Positions 1-11,352 of a DNA stretch of 64,000 nt are shown here, one piece after another. The first letter of the stretch is position 1; the number at the start of each line of letters is the position of its first letter. Made by a program: the position numbers and the translations under genes. Below the pieces are notes generated by a model, which made no database searches, had not been told where the DNA came from, and was given only the letters and a program-made list of their open reading frames with translations. This stretch comes from Costus lasius (lineage: Eukaryota > Streptophyta > Magnoliopsida > Zingiberales > Costaceae): assembly GCA_027563935.2 (NCBI GenBank), contig CM050449.1, forward strand, positions 77,717,178 to 77,781,177, written 5' to 3'.

Positions 1-1669
1 GATCTGAGCGAAGTGCCTTGATATTTCGGCCTAACTGATTCTGTACTTCATTTTTGAACTCTTTGAACTTGTCAAAAGATTCACTTTTATGTCTCATCAG
101 ATAGACATAACCATACCTACTGAAATCATCAGTAAAGGTAATGAAGTATGAATAGCCACCTCTGGCATGTTTACTAAATGGCCCACACACATCACTGTGA
201 ATGAGGTCAAGTAAACCTGAAGCCCTTTGACCTTTATTAGAAAAAGGAGACTTCGTCATTTTACCCATTAAACAAGCTTTGCATGTATCAAGCTCCTCAT
301 AGGAGAATGATCCCAGCAGTCCATGATCATGCAACCGCTTAATGCGCTTCTTGTTAATATGGCCTAAACGACTATGCCATAACAAGGTGCTGTCATCAGC
401 ATACTTGGCTTTCTTAATATCAATCTGTTGTACAGAACATTCCATGTCCAACATGAATAACCCATTGTTAATTGACCCAGTAGCATAAACAATATTATCA
501 AAAGAAATATAACACTTTGAAATCTTGCATTCAAAGGAAAACCCTTTCCTGACAAGAGCAGGAATAGAGATAATATTCTTAGTTATGCTCGGTACAAAAT
601 AACAATTGTCCAGTTCTAATACAAGACCAGATGGTAAAGAGATGTGATAAACTCCTACAGCAACAGCAGCAACCCGTGCCCCGTTTCCTACTCGTAGGTC
701 CACCTCATGCTGTCCCACCTGTCTTCTTCTCTTGAGTTCCTGTACATTTGAACAAATGTGAACTCCACATGCAGTGTCCAACACCCATGAAATGGAAGAA
801 GAAACCATGACTTCAGTCACGAAAATACCAGAGCCAGAAGCAAAAGGGTTGCTTCCCTTCTTATCTCCTTGGAGCGCTTTACAGTCCTTTTTCCAGTGTC
901 CCAGCTGGCCACAATGGAAACATCTGTATTCCTTTGACCGCTTTACCTTTTGTTTCAGTGCCTTGTTGTAGCTCTTGACAGGGGCTTTGCCCTTCTTCCC
1001 CTTCTTCTTGTTCCTAGAAGGAACCATTAGGACAGAGGATGAAGGCGTTCCCTTCTCACGAGACTGAGTCTGCTCTGTAGTCAAGAGCATGTTCAGTAAC
1101 TCTGCCGGCGTACAGTCGCTCTTGTTCATATTAAAATTAATGATGAATGGATCGAAAGAGGCCGGGAGAGACTGCAGGATGATGTCTACAACAAGCTCCT
1201 GATTGATGGTGTGTCCCAGTTTCTCTAGAGCCTCCTTGTACCCAATCATCTTGAGTACGTGAGCTCCCACTGGACTCCCTTCAGTCAGTTTGCTCTGAAA
1301 GAAAAGTTTAGTCAAGTTATAGCGTTCAGTCCTTGCCTGTGCAGCATACAGCATCTTGAGATTTGCTATAATTTCAATAGCAGATAAATCTTCATGCTGA
1401 CGTTGAAGCTGCGGCGTCATAGACGCTAGCATAAGGCAAGCGACATCAATGCTATCATTGACATGCTTCTCATAAGCTTCCCGAACCGCCCTTGCGGCGT
1501 TCGCAGCGGGTTGAGGCGGTATAGCCGTCTCGAGGACATACAGTTTCCTCTCAGCCTTAAGAACAATCTTAAGGTGTCCGTACCAGTCTGAGAAGTTTGG
1601 CCCAGCAAACTTCTCCCTTTCCAGTAGGGATCGCACATTGAACGCTGTGGTGTTCGTTGCTGCAGTAAT
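1..1669 (-). CDS. gag-pol: Copia gag-protease-integrase polyprotein, partial (element D)
   Basis: Gag runs from about 1650 to 930, with conserved capsid-like text (starting FNVRSLLERE). A CCHC zinc knuckle (CFHCGQLGHW) lies near 890-930, the protease active-site region (LDTAC) near 770, and the pre-integrase HHCC region near 240-390. The start of the integrase core, including the first catalytic Asp in HSDVCGPF, follows, and the frame is still open at base 1. The frame opens directly after a TAG at 1670-1672. At the position where A and E carry the gag ATG, D has ACA, and the first in-frame ATG lies far inside gag. The start is therefore unresolved; it could be supplied by splicing of the leader. 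No lesion seen. Confidence 0.88.
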   Translation of the reverse strand, partial: MTAATNTTAFNVRSLLEREKFAGPNFSDWYGHLKIVLKAERKLYVLETAIPPQPAANAARAVREAYEKHVNDSIDVACLMLASMTPQLQRQHEDLSAIEIIANLKMLYAAQARTERYNLTKLFFQSKLTEGSPVGAHVLKMIGYKEALEKLGHTINQELVVDIILQSLPASFDPFIINFNMNKSDCTPAELLNMLLTTEQTQSREKGTPSSSVLMVPSRNKKKGKKGKAPVKSYNKALKQKVKRSKEYRCFHCGQLGHWKKDCKALQGDKKGSNPFASGSGIFVTEVMVSSSISWVLDTACGVHICSNVQELKRRRQVGQHEVDLRVGNGARVAAVAVGVYHISLPSGLVLELDNCYFVPSITKNIISIPALVRKGFSFECKISKCYISFDNIVYATGSINNGLFMLDMECSVQQIDIKKAKYADDSTLLWHSRLGHINKKRIKRLHDHGLLGSFSYEELDTCKACLMGKMTKSPFSNKGQRASGLLDLIHSDVCGPFSKHARGGYSYFITFTDDFSRYGYVYLMRHKSESFDKFKEFKNEVQNQLGRNIKALRSD

Positions 1670-3441
1670 CTACAACAATGCAAGAACAGCAAGGTCAGTA
1701 TCAATGTTAGAATCAATTCAGGACATAAGAATGATTCTTTTCTCACTATTTTATCTGACTGAAAAATCCAGTAAAACAGTCCGAAAGAGTAAAACTCTTT
1801 TAGTGAGATGGGATCCAGATTTCATACTTGGTCTCCGCGTCCCGCTCAGGCGAGATAAGATGCACAGAGAGTACAAGCACTAATTTCTGGTAGGCAATCC
1901 CTGCCAATCGCCAACCCGTGCGATTCCCCTTCATCTGGGCAATCCAGCAGACTGTGCCAACTGAGTTGGTACAACACAGTCTCTGATCTCACAGATGGCT
2001 GCCTCCATATGGCTACCATATGCTCAATATGTAGCCTACATGGTCAAGCTGACCTGACCTACTCCCTGGACCACCACGTGCTATGCTGAGCAACGAGAAG
2101 CGATAAATCCCTTCTCTGTAGCACGCAGGTGTAATCACACACCGTCTGAAGATAGATGGGCGTGCCCACTGAGTGGGTACAACACGGCCCCAACGATAGT
2201 CAGAACAGTGAGGTTTCGCGTCAGAAGGCTATCGTGCTTGATATTTACGTTGGATTTTAACGGTCCTTTTATCTTCTTACTATCATTCATATCCTATGGT
2301 GATAGCAGAAGAATAGATCATGCAGTTACTAAATTACTTAAATAGTAAATTAAAAGCATGATGATCTTATGTGGTAAAAGCCCATTAAGCCTAAGTAAGA
2401 CCTTAATTAACTTAAGTCTTCACTTGAGCTCTTCATGGGTCTTTAGCATTTCCTCTGGCCCAACCCGGGCCCAAGCGTCCACTACAGCTCAGATGCGCCC
2501 ACCAGGTAAATGCGCCTGTCCTAGAGTCGAACCCTAGACCTCCCACTGGTGAAGCCACTTGCTGCATGCGCCTCTGCCATGTGTGCTCTGTGCACATGTC
2601 TGATTAAATTACAATTTAATCTATCTAGACATGATTGACTCGCAGGTCAATTACACTTTATAAATTAATTAAAATGTGATGCGCAGATCACAATAATAAT
2701 TTACAATATACATCCAGGCACGCAGGCCCCAGCACAGCACACATTAATTGGGCAGCCCACATAAGATTAAATAAACATTCATTCATGTTATACAAACAAC
2801 ATGTGATCCAAACAGGAAAATAAAATTTTCGAAAAACCCATTGGCTTCATTTTATTTCCTTATGTGCCCTACTACCTTACAACGGTCCATTAATAGGGAT
2901 CCACTCATCAGACCCAGTCAGACCCACTGCCCTTGCATGCACCAAGTCATAACCGACTTGAGTCGACCTCATGGTCAACAATGCATGCGTTAAGGGATGA
3001 ACGTCCCTCATGAATTCTGGCAAGCGGGTGTGACCCCGGGCCTTAATCATGAGCGTTCACTGGTTGTCTCAATCAGACATCGCTACAACGCCTTTCTGCA
3101 GTCGACCAATAGCCACCTCATGCTTGCGCATAGGTGCCATCTGGTCGACCCATCTAGGCTGTCAGATGGTCTGATCAGACTGTCGGGTCTAGACTGGACG
3201 ATGACTTCAACCCTAATAACCCGTCTAAGCTTTTGAAGTAGGCGCTTAAATCTAATGAGGGGTGCGCAAGTAATGTTTGGAGACAAAAACTACAACAAGC
3301 GCCAACATAGAGACATGTGCCAACATACATCTAATTTCGAACATAAGCATGTAGTTTCGCATGAAGATAACCATTAGATCTACTCTTAAGCGCAAAGAAG
3401 GATCACAGTAAGCAATCATATGAAGCATACAAGGAAACCTC
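1670..3441 (-). other. 5' leader of element D
   Basis: Non-coding leader between primer site and gag. It holds two near-palindromic hairpins (CCAACTGAGTTGG at 1957-1969 and CCCACTGAGTGGG at 2165-2177) and a tRNA-like segment (2510-2572). It ends at gag with a splice-acceptor-like block: TACTGAC branch-point-like motif, pyrimidine-rich run, TTGTTGTAG ending at 1670. No convincing protein gene; the small ORFs here are short and not preserved in all copies. Confidence 0.75.
2510..2572 (-). other. tRNA-like B-box segment in leader of D
   Basis: Segment bounded by direct copies of GGCGCAT and containing a T-arm-like sequence at 2521-2537 that reads CTAGGGTTCGACTCTAG on the minus strand. GGTTCGACTC resembles the Pol III B box. 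The same segment occurs in elements B and F and is missing from A and E. Confidence 0.45.
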
Positions 3442-3453
3442 GCTCTGATACCA
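3442..3453 (-). other. Primer binding site (initiator Met tRNA), element D
   Basis: Reads TGGTATCAGAGC on the minus strand, 2 bp from the LTR end. This is the classic plant initiator-Met tRNA complement that primes minus-strand DNA synthesis in copia elements. Confidence 0.92.
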
Positions 3454-3455
3454 AT

Positions 3456-5135
3456 TGAAAGTCCCACTAAGGGGGCGAAACCCTAAAGCATGCGCATATA
3501 AAACATTTGCATGGGCGGAATCTAGGGTTTCCTAGGATCGCATGTATGAACATAGATCAACTTAACAATTTGTATAAATCAACACAAGGATCATACCATT
3601 GCCATTGCTTGGATGGCGACTTGGAAGAAGAGGGCGAGCGGCTCTCCTCCAAAGGTGACGCACACAAGGTGAAGATGACTACTCCCTTGGCGTTCCTTGT
3701 GCTAGCAAAGCTCCAAGGTCTCCTAATCGCGTGAAGGAGATTGAGATGATCTCTTGGTTTTCTTCTCTTCTCCTTGGCGTGAAGAACTCACCACACGAGA
3801 GAGAGGCGTCGAGAGGAAGAAACGAAAAGAGATGCACCCACGAACGAATGTGGAGGCGTTCATGCTATTTTGGAAAACATAACTTCCAAAAATAGCAAGC
3901 CACTAACATCATGCGTTCATGCGTTCACTCCAAGTTAACGATCGCATTTTTCTTCTCCCTTGAACCAAGCGCTCATTTGATGAACCTGGTTCAATTGAAT
4001 TTGGTTCAAGGACCAAATCAAACCAAGCCTTGATCTAGATCAAATTAAACCATAAGGTTCAAGATCTAACCATTCATCTCTTGATGCTCTTGATCTCACC
4101 GATCTAGCATCAATTCTCTCGATCGAAGCTTACCGATCTCAAGCCCTAATCAATCAAACATGATCAGACCAGATCTCACTTACAATCAGAGTTTAAACTC
4201 CTTTAAACTGAACCAAAACAATTCAGTCCACACGATCTGACTTAAGCAAGCCATATCATCAAATTGTGCGACCCTAAGGGTTTCCTTTAAATGTCGGTAA
4301 CGATAACTCACGTTATCACGATCAGTGAGGGGTATCTAGCAACACATCACTGTCTCCCGATATAAAGGAAAGAGTCTTCCAAGACTACACCCAAACCACC
4401 GCACAAGTGTGAACCCAAGTCACTTGACATATGTGTTTCCTTTGCCACTGGATGTTCTTATTGGACAAGCGTGTCAAGCCTGTAATTCCAATATGATGAG
4501 AATGATTAGATCAGATGAAACATAGTCATCTGGGTATGGCCATACACTTTCTCAATCATCTCATCCAGGGGGCCCTATAGAACATCACACTCCAATCAAG
4601 GAGACGGCAATCCTATATCTATCACTAGTGCCCTAACATGACTCATGCTCATTATCCAAGATAGTCTATAACTATTATGTTTCAAATGATATTGAACTAC
4701 CTCAAAACAATGCCAATCATCATTTAGAAACACAAGTGATCTCAAGTCAGAGGAAATATGCCACTTGTTTGCATATAAGGATTATTCACATTGTGACAAG
4801 CAATTGAATATCCTAAGTAGGGTCTGTCCAGTACATCCAATGTACCCATGAGTCTACATCTTATTCCATGCTCGAAGCATCCTATAAGATTAGAACACAT
4901 ATTAGTCTCAATCATATCAAGGCTGTCTCATGTTCACCAAGATATCTCGACTAAGGACAATACTGCATGTCAGCCAAGCTGAACAGCATTGAGACATTAT
5001 TCAGAAGTATACATATTGCAGCAGATGATGTAACAACCTGAATAACAACCATTGCCTTTATAAACATAGAGTTTATACATGATACTGATACAATCCCAAG
5101 GCCTCAAACATTAGCCTTAAGGGCATACCCCAACA
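3456..5135 (-). repeat. 5' LTR of element D
   Basis: 1680-bp LTR reading TGTTGGGG...CTTTCA on the minus strand, homologous along its length to the LTRs of B, F, J, A and E. It carries the 12-bp palindrome GTATGGCCATAC (4534-4545) and a TATA-like CTTTATATCGG, probably the core promoter. Confidence 0.93.
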
Positions 5136-5749
5136 ATGGCTATGACTAAAACAGGTTCTCACCTGGGTATGGCCATACACTCTCAGTCATAGAACCATAA
5201 GGGAGCTCCATGGATATCATACTTCCCTAAGGAAGGGGCAAATCCTATATCTGTCCATTGACCTTCTCATATGGGTCGTGACATGCTCAATGACAACCGT
5301 TATGACCTCCCAACTACGGCAAGGTGTTAGGTTGCATCAAAGCAAGTCCCTAACCATATAGAATGGTCAATGACCTCAAGTCAAGGGATCAATGCATCTC
5401 CTGTCACTTGTGAGGATAACTCATGACACCAAGTCATAGCCTCACAGTGGGTCTATCCAGTATATCCTCCAATGATATACCCATGTGTCTGCGTTAGCAC
5501 CACGTGCCTAACCAGCCAACATACCAGTCTCACAAGTACCAGAGCTGTCCCATATCCACTCAGGTACATCGACTAGGGACAATCATTTGAGCACAGATCC
5601 AATCTGTCTCCAGGGACATTATCATGTAAGTACACAATCGCAGGTGTAGACAAACAATGATAACGACAATGCCAGAAAGATATATGAATATCAGAGTTAA
5701 GTAGTACAAAGATGGACCAAAACTAGGTCCTAGGGCATATACACCAACA
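5136..5749 (-). repeat. 3' LTR of element C, first 614 bp
   Basis: Matches 42377-42990 of the intact 5' LTR with six substitutions counted by eye and no gaps. It is cut at 5135/5136 by the insertion of D; the remaining about 1.48 kb should lie beyond the left edge. Confidence 0.93.
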
Positions 5750-5764
5750 ATCTCCCACTTGCAC
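5750..5764 (-). other. Polypurine tract of element C
   Basis: Reads GTGCAAGTGGGAGAT on the minus strand immediately before the 3' LTR. It is the plus-strand priming site, and the same tract precedes the 3' LTRs of A, B and E. Confidence 0.85.
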
Positions 5765-5770
5765 TAAGAC

Positions 5771-7814
5771 CTAGAGGTTGAGCAACCTCAACCCCATATC
5801 TCTAGTACGACCATCATGCTTCTGCTGCGCCAAAGCCTTGGTCAGTGGGTCTGCTAGATTGCTCTCTGTGTCAATTTTGCTAATCTTGACATCACCTCGA
5901 TCAATGATCTCTTTGATCAGGCGAAATCTCTTGAGTATGTGTTTGGACCTTTGATGAGACCGTGGTTCCTTAGTATGTGCAGTTCCCATTGTTGTCATAG
6001 TAGAGCTCAATGGGATCCATTGCACTTGGAACCACCTGAAGTTCAGAAAAGAACTTCCTGATCCAAACGGCTTCATTGGCTGCCTCAGAAGCAACCACAT
6101 ACTCAGCTTCGGTTGTAGAATTAGCTATGGTGGATTGCTTGAAGCTCTTCCAGCATACAGCACCTCCAACCATCTTAAACTAATAGCTGGTCTGCGATCT
6201 GAAGTCGTCAGGATCAGACTGGAATGACTCATCAGTGAAGCCCTGCACACTGAGTTCTTCCTGTCCCCCGTAGACTTTATAGAATAAATCCTTAGTCCCT
6301 TTCAGGATACTCAAGGATATTCTTTACAGCCACCTAGTGCTGCAGACTTCGATTGGATTGGTATCGGCTGGTTATGCTTACAGCATATGCCACATCTGGT
6401 CTAGTACACAACATTGCATACATGATCGATCCTACTGCCGAAGCATAGGGAATTCGACTCATGTTATCCCTCTCAGCCTGTGTTGTAGGACACTGGCTCT
6501 TTGAGAGAGTAAGGCCATCTCTCACTGGAAGGTATCCTTTCTTGGATTACTCCAAGTTGAACCTCTCCAGGACCTTATCAATGTGGGTACTCTGACTAAG
6601 GGCCAAGAGCCTCTTGGATCTATCCCGGTAGATCCTCACTCCTAGAATATAGGCGGCCTCTCCTAAGTCCTTCATCTCGAAACACTTCCCTAACCATGTC
6701 TTCATAGCTTGAAGACTAGGGATGTCGTTTCCGATGAGTAGTATGTCATCGACATACATGACCAGAAAAGTCATCAAGCTCCCATTGAATTTTCTGTATA
6801 CACAGGCGTCTTCTTCACTTTTGATAAAGTCATAATCTCTCACAGCTTCATCAAACTGAAGATTCTAACTTCGAGATGCTTGCCTTAATCCATAAATGGA
6901 TTTCTTTAGCCTGCAGACTTTACTAGTATCTGCAGGATGGATGAAGTCATTAGGTTGTGTCATATACACATCCTTAGTTAGCTTCCCATTAAGGAACGCT
7001 GTCTTCACATCCATCTGCCATATCTCATAGTCATGATATGCAGCTATAGCAAGTAGAATCCGAATGGATTTGATCATGGCAACTGGCGAGAAGGTTTCAT
7101 CATAGTCCACCCCGTGGACTTGTTTAAATCCTTTAGCCACTAGTCTACCCTTATAGGTAACTATTTTGCCATCCATGTCTGTCTTCCTCTTGAAGACCCA
7201 TTTACACCCTATAGGTTTTACCCCATCAGGCAGCTCAACCAAATCCCAGACTTGGTTAGCCGACATGGAATCCATCTCGGATCGCATGGCCTCAAGCCAT
7301 CTCTCGGAGTCTGGTCCACTGACCGCCTCATCATAAGTCCTGGGTTCATCCTCCATGATGAAGATCTCATCGTGTTGGGTCGGCAACGACCCATACCTCT
7401 CAGGTGATCGACGAAACCTCCCAGACCTACATGGGGCCTGTGTCTGAGCCTCATGTTGCCTAGCAACCAGTGTAGGTGGCTCAGGTTCCCATCTCTATGT
7501 CTTGTGGTTGCACTTGGACCTCGTCCAAGTCAAACTTCCTCCCACTAACTTCTTTCATGAGAAATTCTTTCTCTAGAAAGACCGCACCCCGAGCAACAAA
7601 AACTTTGTTCTCGGTGGGAATATAGAAGCAGTAACCCTTAGTCTCCTTAGGGTACCCCACAAACATACACTTATCAGATCTAGGTTCTAGCTTGCTAGAA
7701 TCCTGACGTTTGACATAAGCCTCACATCCCTAGATCCTGATAAAAGTGAGATTAGGGCGTCTCACATTCCATACCTCGTATGGAATCTTTGAGTCACTCT
7801 TAGATGGAACATTA
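5771..7814 (-). pseudogene. Copia pol remnant: end of integrase, RT, RNase H (element C)
   Basis: In order on the minus strand: the post-integrase linker (GYPKETKGYCFY near 7640), RT (NQVWDLVE, QMDVKTAFLNG near 7010, YVDD near 6750), and RNase H (STTEAEYV near 6110; ending ADPLTKALAQ near 5830). Broken by an in-frame stop at about 6865 in RT, another near 6544, loss of frame between 6330 and 6170, and a further shift near 6000. Function is lost. The right end is the insertion point of B, and coding continues at 16960-18009. Confidence 0.9.
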
Positions 7815-9497
7815 TGTTGGGGTATGCCCTTAAGGCTAATGTTTGAGGCCTTGGGATTCTTTCAGTATCATGTATAAACTCTTATGTTTATAAAGGCAAT
7901 GGTTGTTATTCAGTTTGTTACATTGTCTGCTGCAATAAGTGTACTTCTGAATAATGTCTCAATGCTGTTCAGCTAGGCTGACATGCTATATGTCCTTAGT
8001 CGAGATATCTTGGTGAACATGAGACAGCCTTGATATGATTGAGACTAATATGTGTTCTAATCTTATAGGATGCTTCGAGCATGGAATAAGATGTAGACTC
8101 ATGGGTACATTGGATGTACTGGACAGACCCTACTAGGATATTCAATTGCTTGTCAAAATGTGAATAATCCTTGTTTGCAACAAGTGGCACATGTCCTCTG
8201 ACTTGAGATCACTTGTGTTTCTAAATGATGATTGTCATTGTTTTGAGGTAGTTCAATATCATTTGAAACATAATGGTTATAGACTATCTTGGATAATGAT
8301 CATGAGTCAGGTTAGGACACTAGTGATAGATATAGGATTGCCGTCTCCTTGTTTAAGGAGTGTGATGTTCTAAAGGGGCCCCCCTGGATGAGATGATTGA
8401 GAAAGTGTATGGCCATACCCAGGTGACTATGTTCATCTGATCTAATCATGCTCATCATATTGGAGCTACAGGCTTGACACACTTGTCCAATAAGAACATC
8501 CAGTGGCAAAGGAAACTTGTATGCCTTGTGAAGTGGATTCACACTTGTGCTGTGGTTTGGGTGTAGTCTTGGAAGACTCTTTCCTTTATATCGGGAGACA
8601 GTGATGTGTTGCTAGATACCCCTCACTGATCGTGATAATGTAAGTTACCGTTACCGACATTTAAAGGAAACCCTCAGGGTCGCACAATTTGATGATATGG
8701 CTTACTTAAGTCAGATCGTGTGGACTGAATTGTTTTGGTTCAGTTTAAAGGGATTTAGACTCTGATTGTAAGTGAGATCTAGTCTGATCATGTTTGATTG
8801 ATTAGGGCTTAAGATCGGTAAGCTTCGATCGAGAGAATTGATGCTAGATCGGTGAGATCAAGAGCATCAAGAGATGAACGGTTAGATCTTGAACCATTTG
8901 GTTCAATAAGATCTAGACCATGGCTTGGGCTGGTTTGATTTGGTTTATGAACCAAATTCAATTGGAACGATTTGGCATGAACCGGTTCACATGGGTGAAC
9001 GCTTGGTTCAATGCTTGTAGGCGTTTTGGTTGGTTTGTGGGCGCATGGCTTCATGTCTTCTATTTTTGGAATGTCATAACTAGCCACTCCCCTCAACGCC
9101 AAATAACGTCTCAACGTTCGCTTCTTCTCATCCGAACGCTTCTCTTTCGGTGTGAAGGTTTTTGACGAAAGGAGAAGGAAGTTGAGCCTGGCCAAGCTTG
9201 ATCTCTCATCATCCTCACGCGACAAGGACCCTTTGAAGCGCTTTGCTAGCACAAAGGATTCAAAGGAGCAAGCCATCTTCGTTTGTTGTGTGCGTCACCT
9301 TTGGAGAAGGAGCATTTGCATCTTTGCTTCCAAGGCACCATCCAATCGATGGCATTGGTATGATCTCCTTCTTGATCTAATCAATCTATACAAGTTGATC
9401 ATATGAGCATATATGCGATCTTGTTGTTGAAACCCTAGCAAATATTTTACATGCGCCTATCTAAGGTTTCGCCCCCCTCATGAAAGGGGTCCCTTCA
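7815..9497 (+). repeat. 5' LTR of element B
   Basis: 1683-bp LTR, TGTTGG...CCTTCA. Contains GTATGGCCATAC (8407-8418), a CCAAT-type motif (TTGTCCAATAAG) and a TATA-like TTTATAT at 8585-8591, a plausible core promoter about 170 bp downstream of the palindrome. Confidence 0.95.
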
Positions 9498-9499
9498 AT

Positions 9500-9511
9500 T
9501 GGTATCAGAGC
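9500..9511 (+). other. Primer binding site (initiator Met tRNA), element B
   Basis: TGGTATCAGAGC two bases after the 5' LTR; complementary to the 3' end of plant initiator-Met tRNA. Confidence 0.93.
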
Positions 9512-11352
9512 TAGGATCTTATATGATTCATATGATTGCTTATTCTGATCCATGTTTGCGCTTATGAATTGATCTATGCTTTATCACATGCGAAAGTTCA
9601 TGATTGGTTTCTCATTATGCGAAAATACTTGACGAATGTATTTTACTTGTGGCGCATGCATGAGGTTTTCTTGTTGTCGCATGTATGATGTGTGACGCTT
9701 GTTGTTGTAGTTTTTGCTGCTCAAAAACTTGTTAACTTGCGCGCCTCATTAGATCTAAGATGCGCCTACTGTAAACCCTTAGACGGGTTAATGGGGTTGA
9801 AGTCATCCTCTAGGTAGGATCCAACCAGTCTGATCAGACCATCTGACAGCTTAGATGGGTCGACCAGATGGCACCTGTGCGCAAGCACGAGGTGGCTATA
9901 GGTCGACTGCAGATAGGCGTGAAGCGAGGTCTGGTTGAGACAACCAGTGAACGCACATGAGTTAGGCCCGGGGTCATACCCGCTTGCCAGAACTCATGAG
10001 GTCGTTCAGCCCTTGGCGCATGCATGGTTGACCATTTGGTCGATTCAAGTCAGTTAGGACTTGGTGCATGCAAGGGCAGTGGATCTGACTAGACATGATG
10101 AGTGGATCCCTATTAATGGACCGTTGTAAGGTAGTAGGGCTCATAAGACAAATAAAATTGATTCCAATGGGATTTTGAAAATTCTATTTTGTTGATGAAT
10201 CACATGTTGATTGGATGCCATGATGCTTGTCTATTTCATCTTATGTGGGCTGCCCCTTTTAATGTGTGCTGTGCTGGGGCCTGCGTGCCTGGATTAAAAC
10301 AAAAAAAATGTAAATTATTATATTTGTGATCTGCGCATCACATTTTAATTAATTTATTGTGTAATTGACCTGCGTGTCAATCTTGTCTAGATAGATTAAA
10401 ATTGTAATTTTAATCAGACAAGAGCACAGAGCACACATGGCATTGGCGCATGCAGCAGTGGCTTGACCAGGTGGGAGGTCTAGGGTTCGACCCTAGGACA
10501 GGCGCATTTACCTGGTGGGCGCATCTGAGCTGCAGTGGGCGCTTGGGCCCTTGGTTGGGCCAGATGAGATGCAAAAGACCCATGAAGAGCTCAAGTGAAG
10601 ACTTAAGTTAAAAATTAAGGTCTTACTTAGGGTTAATGGGCTTTTACCACATAAGATCAGCATGCTTTCTACTTATCGTTTTTATAATTAGAATTGCATG
10701 ATTTAATCTTCTGCTATCGCCATAGGTTATGCATGATAGTTAAGAAGATAAAAGACCGTTAAAATCCAACGCTATAATATCAAGCACGTAAGCCTTCTGA
10801 CGCGAAACCTCACTGTTCTGACTATCGTTGGGGCCGTGTTGTACCCACTCAGTGGGCACGCCCATCTATCTTCAGACGGTGTGCGATTACACCTGCGTAT
10901 TACAGAGAAGGGATTTATCGCTTCTCGTTGCTCAGCATAGCACGTGGTGGTCCAGGGAGTAGGTCAGGTCAGCTTGACCATGTAGGCTACATATGGGGCA
11001 TATGTTAGCTATATGGAGGCAGCCATCTGTGGGATCAGAGACTGTGTTGTACCAACTCAGTTGGCACAGTCTGCTGGATTGCCCAGATGAAGGGGAATCG
11101 CACGGGTTGGCGATTGGCAGGGACTGCCTACCAGAAATTAGTGCTTGTACTCTCTGTGTATCTTATCTCGCCTGAGCGGGACGCGGAGACCAAGTATGAA
11201 ATCTGGATCCCATCTCACTAAAAGAGTTTTACTCTTTCGGGCTGTTTTGCTGGATTTTTCAGCCAGATAAAATAGTGAGAAAAGAATCTTTCTTAAGTCC
11301 TGGATTGATTCTAAACATTGATATTGACCTTGCTGTTCTTGCATTGTTGTAG
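9512..11352 (+). other. 5' leader of element B
   Basis: About 1.84 kb without a supported gene. Holds a tRNA-like segment (10445-10507) and hairpins CCCACTCAGTGGG (10844-10856) and CCAACTCAGTTGG (11052-11064). A splice-acceptor-like end consists of TATTGAC at 11322-11328, a pyrimidine-rich run and TAG at 11350-11352. Confidence 0.75.
10445..10507 (+). other. tRNA-like B-box segment in leader of B
   Basis: Flanked by direct repeats GGCGCAT (10445-10451 and 10501-10507). The core CTAGGGTTCGACCCTAG at 10480-10496 forms a 5-bp stem with a T-loop-like TTCGA, and GGTTCGACCC resembles a Pol III B box. Elements A and E have only a single short GGCAT here, as expected for an empty site. Confidence 0.45.

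Larger units (their letters stand above)
1..5135 (-). mobile_element. Copia element D (family 1), 5' two-fifths, cut by the window edge
   Basis: Angela/BARE-type Ty1/copia element read right to left: 5' LTR (3456-5135), Met-tRNA primer site, 1.8 kb leader, then gag, protease and the start of integrase up to base 1. It sits inside the 3' LTR of element C: the C LTR resumes at 5136 exactly where the uninterrupted copy continues at 42377. The rest of D, its 3' LTR and the second target-site copy (expected ATGGC, as at 5136-5140) lie left of the window. No stop or frameshift was seen in the visible coding part, so this is one of the better-preserved copies. Confidence 0.93.

Noticed and set aside
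8191..8373. Recurring 60-69-codon ORF (starts MSSDLRSLVFLNDD) seen in B, E, F, A and J LTRs
   Set aside because: Lies wholly within LTR sequence; its recurrence follows from LTR homology, and it does not resemble a protein family.
10452..10507. Functional tRNA gene
   Set aside because: Only a T-arm/B-box-like part is present; acceptor stem and anticodon arm cannot be drawn.
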